Positions 1-5,306 of a DNA stretch of 9,306 bases are shown in pieces. Below the pieces are notes generated by a model. It had not been told where the DNA came from. It ran no database searches and saw only the letters and a list, made by a program, of their open reading frames with translations. The stretch spans positions 1-9,306 of the forward strand of contig JAPLTI010000207.1 in NCBI GenBank assembly GCA_026398285.1, given 5' to 3'. Within the stretch, counting starts at the first letter, position 1. Each line of letters begins with the position of its first letter. Source of the DNA: Verrucomicrobiota bacterium. GTDB lineage: Bacteria > Verrucomicrobiota > Verrucomicrobiia > Chthoniobacterales > Terrimicrobiaceae. The position numbers were made by a program, and so were the translations under genes.

Positions 1-93
1 GCAGTAGGATCCGGGCGTGAGGCGGGCGAGCCTGTCGGCAGTTTTTTTATCGAGGGCGCCGCTCTCAACGGCTTGGGCGAGTTCATCTGTCAT
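1..93 (-). CDS. N-terminal fragment of a protein leaving the window on the left; possibly a long GreA-type transcription factor
   Basis: A minus-strand frame opens at ATG 93-91 and stays open to the window edge, giving 31 residues that start MTDELAQAVESGALDKK and end in LTPGSYC. The composition (acidic, helical, then a basic RLARL segment) looks like a real N-terminus. The LTPGSYC stretch recalls the start of long GreA-like proteins of Verrucomicrobiota and Chlamydiota, but 31 residues are too few to name it. An in-frame GTG at 108-106 is an alternative start: it has AGGGGGG five bases upstream (114-120 on the minus strand), while the ATG has no such signal. The gene is divergent from the NUDIX gene and shares with it an intergenic region of about 100 bases. 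Confidence 0.5.
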   Translation of the reverse strand, partial: MTDELAQAVESGALDKKTADRLARLTPGSYC

Positions 94-126
94 CCCCACT
101 ACTGTCACAGAAACCCCCCTATTGAT

Positions 127-178
127 GCAAGGGGAAGAAAAACGAGGCTTTCTTGTGCACGGCGAAGTTTTCCCTTGC
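127..178. repeat. Imperfect inverted repeat in the divergent intergenic region
   Basis: GCAAGGG (127-133) is matched by CCCTTGC (172-178), a perfect 7-base-pair stem. An adjoining AAAAC/GTTTT match extends it if a five-base bulge is allowed in the left arm. The arms flank about 38 bases and lie in the leader just upstream of the NUDIX start codon. No T-run follows, so it is not an obvious terminator. It could be an mRNA leader structure, a protein-binding palindrome or chance. Confidence 0.25.
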
Positions 179-198
179 GGGTTCGGGCGGTCGCGGCA

Positions 199-825
199 AT
201 GTCTGCGGCCATGAGCAAAAATGAGGAACAGGTATTGGTGGTGAAACGGGAATTTTTTGACGGCTTGGGAAGCTTTCAGGGACTCTGTCGGAAGGTGGAT
301 GACTACCTGCCTGCCTTCATGAAAAAGGAGAACAATTTCTTTGTGCCTCGCAGCGCGGCGGAGGAGGATCCCTCGCTCAAGCAGATCATTCCCTACGCTG
401 TTTTCCGGCATGGTGGGCGCATCCTGCACTACACACGTGGTGCAAAATCCGGCGAGAAGCGGCTCGTGGCGAAGTCTTCGATCGGTATCGGCGGCCATGT
501 GAACGACACGGATGAATGCCAGCATTTCGATCAAGCGACCTACCACAATGCCGTGAAGCGCGAGATCAGCGAGGAATTGCGACTCGGCGGCGGCTTCACC
601 GAGCGGGCGGTTGCTTTGATCAATGATGATTCGAGCGAGGTTGGGCGGGTCCATTTGGGTATCGTGCACATCGTCGATTTGGAAAATGACAGCGTGAGTG
701 CCGGGGAGAAGGCGATTGCCGAGTTAGGCTTTGCCACGCGTGCGGATTTACTCGCGCGGCGCGATGCCTTCGAAACCTGGTCGCAGATCGTGCTCGACGG
801 GTTGGACGAACTGGACGTCTTTTAG
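199..825 (+). CDS. NUDIX-superfamily predicted phosphohydrolase (COG4112-like)
   Basis: A 208-residue soluble protein of the NUDIX superfamily, whose members hydrolyse nucleoside diphosphates linked to another moiety; the substrate here is unknown. A degenerate NUDIX box is visible: the glycines of SIGIGGH (residues 94-100), then REISEELRLGG (121-131), which matches the REUxEE core that binds metal. The distance between the glycine and the REUxEE core is about eight residues longer than the classic 23-residue box. This, together with the N-terminal VLVV...FQG pattern, resembles the COG4112 group of predicted phosphoesterases. The frame is open back to 73, but the residues before 199 look non-coding. 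ATG 199 has a weak G-rich stretch (GGGCGG) upstream, and ATG 211 (MSKNEEQVLVV) is an equally good alternative. It is followed 33 bases later by kdsD and is probably co-transcribed with it. Family assignment is good; function is unknown. Confidence 0.82.
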   Translation: MSAAMSKNEEQVLVVKREFFDGLGSFQGLCRKVDDYLPAFMKKENNFFVPRSAAEEDPSLKQIIPYAVFRHGGRILHYTRGAKSGEKRLVAKSSIGIGGHVNDTDECQHFDQATYHNAVKREISEELRLGGGFTERAVALINDDSSEVGRVHLGIVHIVDLENDSVSAGEKAIAELGFATRADLLARRDAFETWSQIVLDGLDELDVF

Positions 826-843
826 CCTGCGCCCTTGCATGGC

Positions 844-852
844 GGGGCGGGG
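844..852 (+). promoter_or_regulatory. G-rich putative ribosome-binding stretch of kdsD
   Basis: GGGGCGGGG lies six bases before ATG 859. It is not a textbook AGGAGG, but it is the only purine-rich run at suitable spacing. It favours 859 over the upstream in-frame ATG at 835, which has nothing comparable, and over ATG 871. Confidence 0.35.
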
Positions 853-858
853 TTTCGC

Positions 859-1842
859 ATGATTTCTAGCATGGACTACTTGAAGCTGGCGCGTCGCGTT
901 TTTGAGATCGAGCTTTCTGAGGTGGAAGCCACTTCGGCGCGCTTGGATGGCCAGTTTGTGGCGGCCGTTGATCTCATCAAGGCAGCTGTCGAGCGGCGCA
1001 ACAAAGTCGTTGTTCTTGGCGTCGGAAAATCCGGACACATCGGCGAGAAGATCGCTGCCACGCTCACCAGCACGGGCAGCACGGCGGTCGTTCTAAATTC
1101 GCTGAACGCCTTGCACGGCGACCTCGGCATCGTTGCCGACGGGGATGTCGTGCTGGCCCTGAGCTACAGCGGGGAGACGCAGGAGTTGCTTGCCGTTCTG
1201 CCTGCCATCGTCCGCTTCGGTTTGCCGATTATCGCAATCACCGGTGACAACAAGTCCTCCCTCGCCAAGGCCGCACAGGTCGTGCTGGACGTTTCCGTGA
1301 CGCAGGAGGCGTGTCCGTTGAATCTGGCGCCGACATCGAGCACGACCGCTATGCTGGTGCTCGGCGATGCGCTGGCGATGGTGCTACTCGAGAGCCGAGG
1401 ATTTCAAAAAGAGGATTTTGCAAGGTTCCATCCTGGAGGTAGCCTCGGGCGCTCGTTGCTTCTGCGAGTCAATCAAATCATGCGGCCGGTCGGGGAGATG
1501 GCGATGATTTCGCCTGACATGCCCATTGTGGAGGCTATCCAGGCTATGACATCCAAGCGGGCGGGTGCTGCCGTCGTCACCCATCAGGATGGCACGCTCG
1601 CCGGCATCTTCACCCACGGCGACTTCGCAAGGCACTTTCCAGAAAACCCAAGTATCGGCAATGCGCCGGTGGGGGATTTTATGAGTTTGCGGCCGGTGAC
1701 GGTGGATGGTGACAAGCTCGCCGCCGAGGCTCTTCAAATTCTGGAGCGTCACCGCATCGATGATCTCGTGGTGCTCAATGAGCGGCGGCATCCGATCGGC
1801 GTTGTCGACTCGCAAGACCTCACGCGTCTCAAGATCCTTTGA
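859..1842 (+). CDS. kdsD: Arabinose-5-phosphate isomerase (KdsD/KpsF/GutQ family)
   Basis: Interconverts D-ribulose 5-phosphate and D-arabinose 5-phosphate in the cytoplasm, the entry step to Kdo for lipopolysaccharide. With start 859 it has 327 residues, almost the family's usual length (about 328). The SIS domain covers about residues 35-205, with GVGKSGHIGEKIAATLTSTG (54-73), HGDLG (86-90), SYSGET (102-107), EACPLNLAPTSSTTA (150-164) and FHPGGSLGR (190-198). The residues implicated in catalysis in E. coli KdsD correspond to K57, E106, E150 and H191, and all are present. Two CBS domains follow (about 205-265 and 270-327), where nucleotide-type ligands usually act as regulators. Oddity: the usual HPxEAxHGDLG signature reads LNSLNALHGDLG, so the proline and glutamate are missing. 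The stop codon overlaps the TTG start of the rRNA pseudouridine synthase, so the two are translationally coupled. The in-frame ATG at 835 adds eight residues and is less likely. Confidence 0.92.
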   Translation: MISSMDYLKLARRVFEIELSEVEATSARLDGQFVAAVDLIKAAVERRNKVVVLGVGKSGHIGEKIAATLTSTGSTAVVLNSLNALHGDLGIVADGDVVLALSYSGETQELLAVLPAIVRFGLPIIAITGDNKSSLAKAAQVVLDVSVTQEACPLNLAPTSSTTAMLVLGDALAMVLLESRGFQKEDFARFHPGGSLGRSLLLRVNQIMRPVGEMAMISPDMPIVEAIQAMTSKRAGAAVVTHQDGTLAGIFTHGDFARHFPENPSIGNAPVGDFMSLRPVTVDGDKLAAEALQILERHRIDDLVVLNERRHPIGVVDSQDLTRLKIL

Positions 1843-2408
1843 TCCTGGCCTTCCACAAACCCTATGGCGTGCTCTCGCAGTTCACGCCGGATGGCAGCGC
1901 GAACCGTCCGCTGGCGGAGTTTGGATTTCCGAAGGGGGTTTATCCTATTGGGCGTCTGGATGCGGACTCTGAGGGATTGCTGTTGCTCTCGGACGAGGCG
2001 CGTTGGAATGCGCGTTTGCTCTCACCCGCGAACCATGTGGAAAAAACCTACCATGTGCTTGTGGAGCGGTTGCCTGAGGAATCAGCGCTGGGGCAGCTGC
2101 GCGACGGCGTCGTGCTTGACGGCAAGGCCACACTGCCGGCGGCGGCCCGGGTTTTGGATCCCCAGCCGGAATTTCCGCCGCGCGATCCGCCGGTTCGCTT
2201 TCGCAAAAATGTGCAGGATTTCTGGATCGAGTTGCGCCTGCGCGAGGGGCGTAACAGGCAGGTGCGGCGCATGACGGCTGCGGTGGGGCATCCCACGCTG
2301 CGGTTGATCCGCGTGGCGATTGGGGGAGTCTTGCTCGGGAGTTTGGTTTGTGGAAGTTGGCGGGAGTTGAGTCTTGGGGAAATTCAGATGCTGCCGGCCG
2401 GAATGTGA
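1839..2408 (+). CDS. rluE: 23S rRNA pseudouridine synthase, RsuA/RluE type
   Basis: A 189-residue member of the RsuA family that isomerises a uridine in rRNA to pseudouridine; E. coli RluE acts on U2457 of 23S rRNA. It begins directly with the catalytic domain (FHKPYGVLSQFTPDG, residues 5-19) and has no N-terminal S4 RNA-binding domain, as in RluE. The catalytic motif GRLDADSEGLLLL (38-50) supplies the essential aspartate D41. Conserved later segments are RDPPVRFRKN and LREGRNRQVRRMTAAVGHPTLRLIR, which align well with RluE from memory. The start is TTG at 1839: the sequence TTGA merges it with the kdsD stop TGA. No ATG further in would keep the KPYGVL motif. The exact target nucleotide is inferred from the subfamily and not visible in the sequence. 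Confidence 0.9.
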   Translation: MILAFHKPYGVLSQFTPDGSANRPLAEFGFPKGVYPIGRLDADSEGLLLLSDEARWNARLLSPANHVEKTYHVLVERLPEESALGQLRDGVVLDGKATLPAAARVLDPQPEFPPRDPPVRFRKNVQDFWIELRLREGRNRQVRRMTAAVGHPTLRLIRVAIGGVLLGSLVCGSWRELSLGEIQMLPAGM

Positions 2409-2428
2409 GAGACGCCGCTGCGCGGCTG

Positions 2429-2456
2429 AAAAATGGGGCATGCGAGACGATGCCCC
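2429..2456 (-). terminator. Intrinsic terminator of the minus-strand chemotaxis cluster
   Basis: GGGGCAT (2435-2441) and ATGCCCC (2450-2456) form a perfect 7-base-pair stem around an 8-base loop. Read on the minus strand the stem is followed by ATTTTT (complement of 2429-2434), as in a Rho-independent terminator. It lies 20 bases beyond the stop of the OB-fold gene at 2476. On the plus strand it comes 27 bases after the rluE stop but has no T-run, so it should act mainly on the minus-strand transcript. A second small hairpin, GCCGC-TGC-GCGGC (2414-2426), sits beside it without a T-run. Confidence 0.65.
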
Positions 2457-2475
2457 TCCCAGATTACAAATCGCG

Positions 2476-2850
2476 CTATTTCTGGGGTAGGATCGTCAGT
2501 TGGGATGCCTTGGTGACCTTGATTTGTGTCTTGGCTTTGTAGGCTTCGAGAATTCCGCGCACTTCCACGCGTTGGTTTTTGTATTTTTCGAGATCGCCTA
2601 TGGCTTTGTAGGCGGCTGGAAAAATCGCTGCCACGAATCCGCGCTCGCGGTCGGTGGTGAAGTCCAGAAAGCGGATTTTGTCGGCGTCGCTTCTGCCCAC
2701 GGAGATTACTTTTCCCCGCACCACGACTTCTTTTCCGACGGATGCAAAAAGTTTGTCCGTTTTGCGGGCGTCGATCGTCGGAATCTTCCCGGCAAGTGCG
2801 CTCTGGCATACGGCAAATGCCAAGACGACCGGTATAAGGGACCGTCTCAT
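2476..2850 (-). CDS. Small secreted OB-fold protein of unknown function
   Basis: A 124-residue protein with a signal peptide: basic MRR, hydrophobic SLIPVVLAFAVCQSALA and a likely cleavage after ALA (about residue 20). The mature part shows the strand pattern of an OB fold: GKEVVVRGKVISV, then a FLDFT segment, FVAAIFPAAYKAIGDLEKYKNQRVEVRGIL and a final TQIKVTKASQLTIL. Similar short periplasmic OB-fold proteins exist, but no function can be given; oligonucleotide, sugar or protein binding are all possible. ATG 2850 is chosen because it starts an ideal signal peptide. An in-frame TTG at 2868 would add six residues and overlap the cheY stop. The gene lies 10 bases after cheY on the same strand and is the last gene before the terminator, so it is probably co-transcribed with the chemotaxis genes. 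Confidence 0.75.
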   Translation of the reverse strand: MRRSLIPVVLAFAVCQSALAGKIPTIDARKTDKLFASVGKEVVVRGKVISVGRSDADKIRFLDFTTDRERGFVAAIFPAAYKAIGDLEKYKNQRVEVRGILEAYKAKTQIKVTKASQLTILPQK

Positions 2851-2860
2851 TCGCCGGGTG

Positions 2861-3238
2861 CTACTCAAAGCCCATGCCCAAGCAGTCGAGCATTTTGGTT
2901 GTGAGATCCTTTTCGAAAAACGGCTTCGTCATGTAGGCCGTGGCGCCGGCCTTGATGGCTGTGATGATGGCATCCTTGCTGCCTTCTGTGGTTAGCATGA
3001 GAACGGGGAGCGTTTTCCAGCGTTCGTCGGCGCGGATGCGAGTGAGGAATTCGAGCCCATTCATGTTCGGCATGTTCCAATCCAGGCAAACGAGGGAGAA
3101 CCCCTGTGGGTCGGCTTCGAGGACGCCAAGGGCTATGTGGCCATCCTCTGCGGGAATGCATTCGGCACCTAAAACCGAGGCTGCGGACGCTACGATGCGC
3201 CGAATAAGCATGGAGTCATCAACGGCTAGGACTTTCAT
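2861..3238 (-). CDS. cheY: CheY-type single-domain response regulator
   Basis: A 125-residue stand-alone receiver that would be phosphorylated by CheA and carry the signal to the flagellar switch or another output. The acidic pocket is D7-D8 (VLAVDDS) and the phosphorylation site is D53 in CLDWNMPNMNGLEFL. The switch residues are T83 (LMLTTEG) and the aromatic Y102, with the conserved lysine K105 in AYMTKPF. All correspond to E. coli CheY (D57, T87, Y106, K109), and the similarity around DWNMPNM and RIRAD is high, which supports a CheY role over a generic regulator. There is no output domain. ATG 3238 is chosen because MKVLAVDDS is the normal receiver start; the open frame continues to 3292 but those residues look like leader sequence. 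No good Shine-Dalgarno is visible. It is the sixth gene of the minus-strand cluster. Confidence 0.92.
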   Translation of the reverse strand: MKVLAVDDSMLIRRIVASAASVLGAECIPAEDGHIALGVLEADPQGFSLVCLDWNMPNMNGLEFLTRIRADERWKTLPVLMLTTEGSKDAIITAIKAGATAYMTKPFFEKDLTTKMLDCLGMGFE

Positions 3239-3263
3239 AGTTTTGGGAGAGAATCTGAATCGA

Positions 3264-3292
3264 AGTTTATTAAAAATTTCAAGTAATGCCAA
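3264..3292 (-). promoter_or_regulatory. Candidate sigma70-type promoter in front of cheY
   Basis: On the minus strand TTGGCA (3292-3287) is followed after 17 bases by TAAACT (3269-3264). This is one mismatch to the -35 consensus and two to the -10 consensus at ideal spacing. Transcription would start about 20 bases before the cheY ATG. The region is clearly AT-richer than its surroundings and is the largest gap inside the cluster, which is compatible with separate expression of cheY and the OB-fold gene. Confidence 0.35.
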
Positions 3293-3307
3293 TTCATAAT
3301 AGTCGAA

Positions 3308-4402
3308 TCAACTTCCCAAAGTCTGGATAATCAGCGAATGCCAACCTGTCGAATAAGTTTCGTAACCGGGAGCAGTCGCCACCGCGTAAAGTGTGGGAAT
3401 GCCATGGTCTTCGGCGATGATGAAGCCCTTTCCTTGAAGGATGATAGATTCAAGGTGTGAAATGTTTACGCGGTCTTTCAGGATGGCATTTTTTGAGTCA
3501 GCCAAAATGATTCCGGATGGATCTACGATACAAACTCTCGAGACTTCCTTTTCGGATTGGGAAAGAGGCGTGCGGTGGACGATTGTCTGGGCGAGTGCTT
3601 CCCAGTTGAAGAGAATGCCAAGAACGCCGATTAATTCCCCATTGGATTGTCCCTCGCGCCGAACTCCGCAGGAGTAGGCTAGAATGTGCTGACCTTGGAC
3701 TAATGGGGAGGCGTGGACTGTTTCAAAGCCAAAATCATCGCCGCTTGTGGAGGTGCGCGCTTTGCGGAACCACTCGTTGGCAGCCACATTCATGCCGATG
3801 GATTTGTATTTTCCGGAGCGGCCGTTTGCGATGACTGTGCCGTTCAGGTCACACAAGACGATGTCGTAATAAACGGTGTAGGCGTTCAAGATGACCCCCA
3901 AGCGTTCGCAGGCGTGGCGTGATGAGTCTGTGCCGGGGGAGGAGAGTGCATCGACCGCACTGGCATCGGTGGCCCACCAGCGGACATCACACGAGCGCTC
4001 ATAGAGGTTGCGGTCGATGAGATCGATATTTGTGAGAGCGAGATCGACAAGGCGCCCACCGCGCACGACGGAATCCAGGCGGTCGCTGATTTCGGAGAGC
4101 TGCGTGATATCGTGCTTGGTTTCCTCGGCGAGGCCTTCCGCGACTTGTGCCGTGTTGGTGGAAAGGTTTCCGATTTCATTGGCGACAACGGCGAAGGTGC
4201 GCCCTGCGTCGCCGGCTTTGGCGGCTTGAATCTGCGCGTTGAACGAGAGCAGTCGAACGCGCATGTTGATGTCGTCGATTTGCCTTAGCGAGTTGTTCAT
4301 CTTGCTGGAGATGCTCTTGGAGAGTTGGCGGATGCTCTCGATCCAGTTATCAAAGGAATCGGTTTTTGCCGGGTTGAGAGGTTGGATTTTTTCCGTTGCC
4401 AT
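3308..4402 (-). CDS. Soluble chemoreceptor-like protein: short MCP hairpin followed by a C-terminal dCache-like sensor
   Basis: A 364-residue protein without signal peptide or membrane segment. Residues about 20-112 are helical and contain the hairpin tip of methyl-accepting chemotaxis proteins: MRVRLLSFNAQIQAAKAGDA (47-66), then GRTFAVVANEIGNLS (67-81). Each arm has only about 55 residues, too short to reach the methylation region of normal receptors. Residues about 118-364 resemble a double Cache sensor: a long helix with DLIDRNLYERSCDVRWWATD, strands VLCDLNGTVIANG, the WF motif (NEWFRKA, 209-215), GELIGVLGILFNWEAL, then a second module with CIVDPSGIILADS and a final GWHSLIIQ. The same pattern occurs in the transmembrane receptor of this cluster. 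The hairpin suggests contact with CheA/CheW arrays, with the sensor probing the cytoplasm; this is inference. It follows cheR by 16 bases. A CheA-binding modulator that is not a true receptor is the main alternative. Confidence 0.8.
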   Translation of the reverse strand: MATEKIQPLNPAKTDSFDNWIESIRQLSKSISSKMNNSLRQIDDINMRVRLLSFNAQIQAAKAGDAGRTFAVVANEIGNLSTNTAQVAEGLAEETKHDITQLSEISDRLDSVVRGGRLVDLALTNIDLIDRNLYERSCDVRWWATDASAVDALSSPGTDSSRHACERLGVILNAYTVYYDIVLCDLNGTVIANGRSGKYKSIGMNVAANEWFRKARTSTSGDDFGFETVHASPLVQGQHILAYSCGVRREGQSNGELIGVLGILFNWEALAQTIVHRTPLSQSEKEVSRVCIVDPSGIILADSKNAILKDRVNISHLESIILQGKGFIIAEDHGIPTLYAVATAPGYETYSTGWHSLIIQTLGS

Positions 4403-4418
4403 AAGTATTAGGATTTTT

Positions 4419-5279
4419 TTATTGGGTTACTTGCCTTCTGTAAAAGAATGATCCGGATACATTTTCCGCTGAAAAGAGATGCTTGTGCGTGAAGAGGGAT
4501 TCTGTTCCACCCAGCATGAGGTGTCCATTAGGTAAAATGATCTGCGCAAGTCGAGTAAAGAGGTCTTTTTTAAAATCCTCTTCGAAGTAAATGGCGACAT
4601 TCCTGCAGAGCACCAAATCGAAGAGGCCGAGAATCGAGAGATCGTCTTGGAGGTTTCTTTTTTTGAATGTCACCATCGATCGAATCTCAGGCTTCAATGT
4701 CCAAGTATTTCCTGGAGTGGAATCAAAGAAGTTGTTCTTCCAATAATCCGGGAGGCCGCGTGAGATTTCGAGTTGGCTGTAACGGCCGGCGGATGCCAAA
4801 AAAAGCGTTCCCGGCGAGATGTCGAAGCCGGTAATTTCAAATGAAGAGAGGTTCACCCCGCTCAGGATGCCGGAGGCTTTTAGCTTATGGAGGAGGAGGG
4901 CGATGGAGTAGGGTTCTTGGCCGGTGGAGCAGGCAGCGCTGAGGATACGAATGCGAGATTTTTTACCGGACTGAAGAAGTTTTCCTAGTTCTGGAAGAAT
5001 CCCATTTTCAAGTGATTCCCAAGGCCGCGAGTCACGAAACCAGTAGGTCTCGTGGGTCGTCATCGAGTCGATGATTTTGTCGCGCAGGCGGCCTGTGGCA
5101 TCAGCTTTCGCCATGCGAATGAAATCCGGGATATCCACGGCTCCGCTTTCGGCGATGATTTTGCCGAGGCGCGCCTCGAAGAGGTAGCGTTTTTCTTCGC
5201 CTAAGTGAATGCAGCAGGCTTGCGCAACATATTGCGAGAGAATTCCCAAATCGTTTGGGTTTTTAGAGAAATCAAACAT
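4419..5279 (-). CDS. cheR: Chemoreceptor glutamate methyltransferase CheR
   Basis: Transfers methyl groups from S-adenosylmethionine to glutamates of chemoreceptors and so sets adaptation. The 286 residues match the family's normal length. The N-terminal helical domain (about 1-75) leads to the conserved TTHETYWFRD (74-83). The SAM-binding motif I is LSAACSTGQEPYSIAL (113-128), followed by the acidic GFDIS (151-155) that would hold the ribose. The segment DLVLCRNVAIYF (221-232) corresponds to the usual CRNVLIYF, and the domain ends with LMLGGTESL (254-262). ATG 5279 is preceded by CAGGG at short spacing. It sits 27 bases after cheB and 16 bases before the soluble receptor-like gene. The neighbouring transmembrane receptor has no C-terminal NWETF-like tether, so this CheR would have to be of the tether-independent kind. 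Confidence 0.95.
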   Translation of the reverse strand: MFDFSKNPNDLGILSQYVAQACCIHLGEEKRYLFEARLGKIIAESGAVDIPDFIRMAKADATGRLRDKIIDSMTTHETYWFRDSRPWESLENGILPELGKLLQSGKKSRIRILSAACSTGQEPYSIALLLHKLKASGILSGVNLSSFEITGFDISPGTLFLASAGRYSQLEISRGLPDYWKNNFFDSTPGNTWTLKPEIRSMVTFKKRNLQDDLSILGLFDLVLCRNVAIYFEEDFKKDLFTRLAQIILPNGHLMLGGTESLFTHKHLFSAENVSGSFFYRRQVTQ

Positions 5280-5306
5280 ATGCCCTGTGATTTATCGCCC
5301 TTTTTA

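Noticed and set aside
73..198. N-terminal extension of the NUDIX protein
   Set aside because: The extra 42 residues are Cys/His/Arg-rich with no family similarity, and they overlap the divergent promoter region and the left-edge gene.
1384..1815. Minus-strand open frame opposite kdsD
   Set aside because: It is antisense to the conserved SIS/CBS coding sequence and rich in H/R/P, typical of shadow frames in GC-rich genes.
2500..2904. Plus-strand open frame over the OB-fold gene
   Set aside because: The minus strand has a signal peptide and OB-fold pattern; the plus-strand product looks random and runs through the terminator side of the cluster.
3239..3292. Longer cheY start at TTG 3292
   Set aside because: Receiver proteins begin with MKVLAVDDS; the added residues derive from the AT-rich promoter-like gap.
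3275..3295. Sigma54-type promoter before cheY (TTGGCATTACTTGA)
   Set aside because: The GG and GC elements are not at the required spacing and the second element lacks TTGC; the sigma70 reading fits better.
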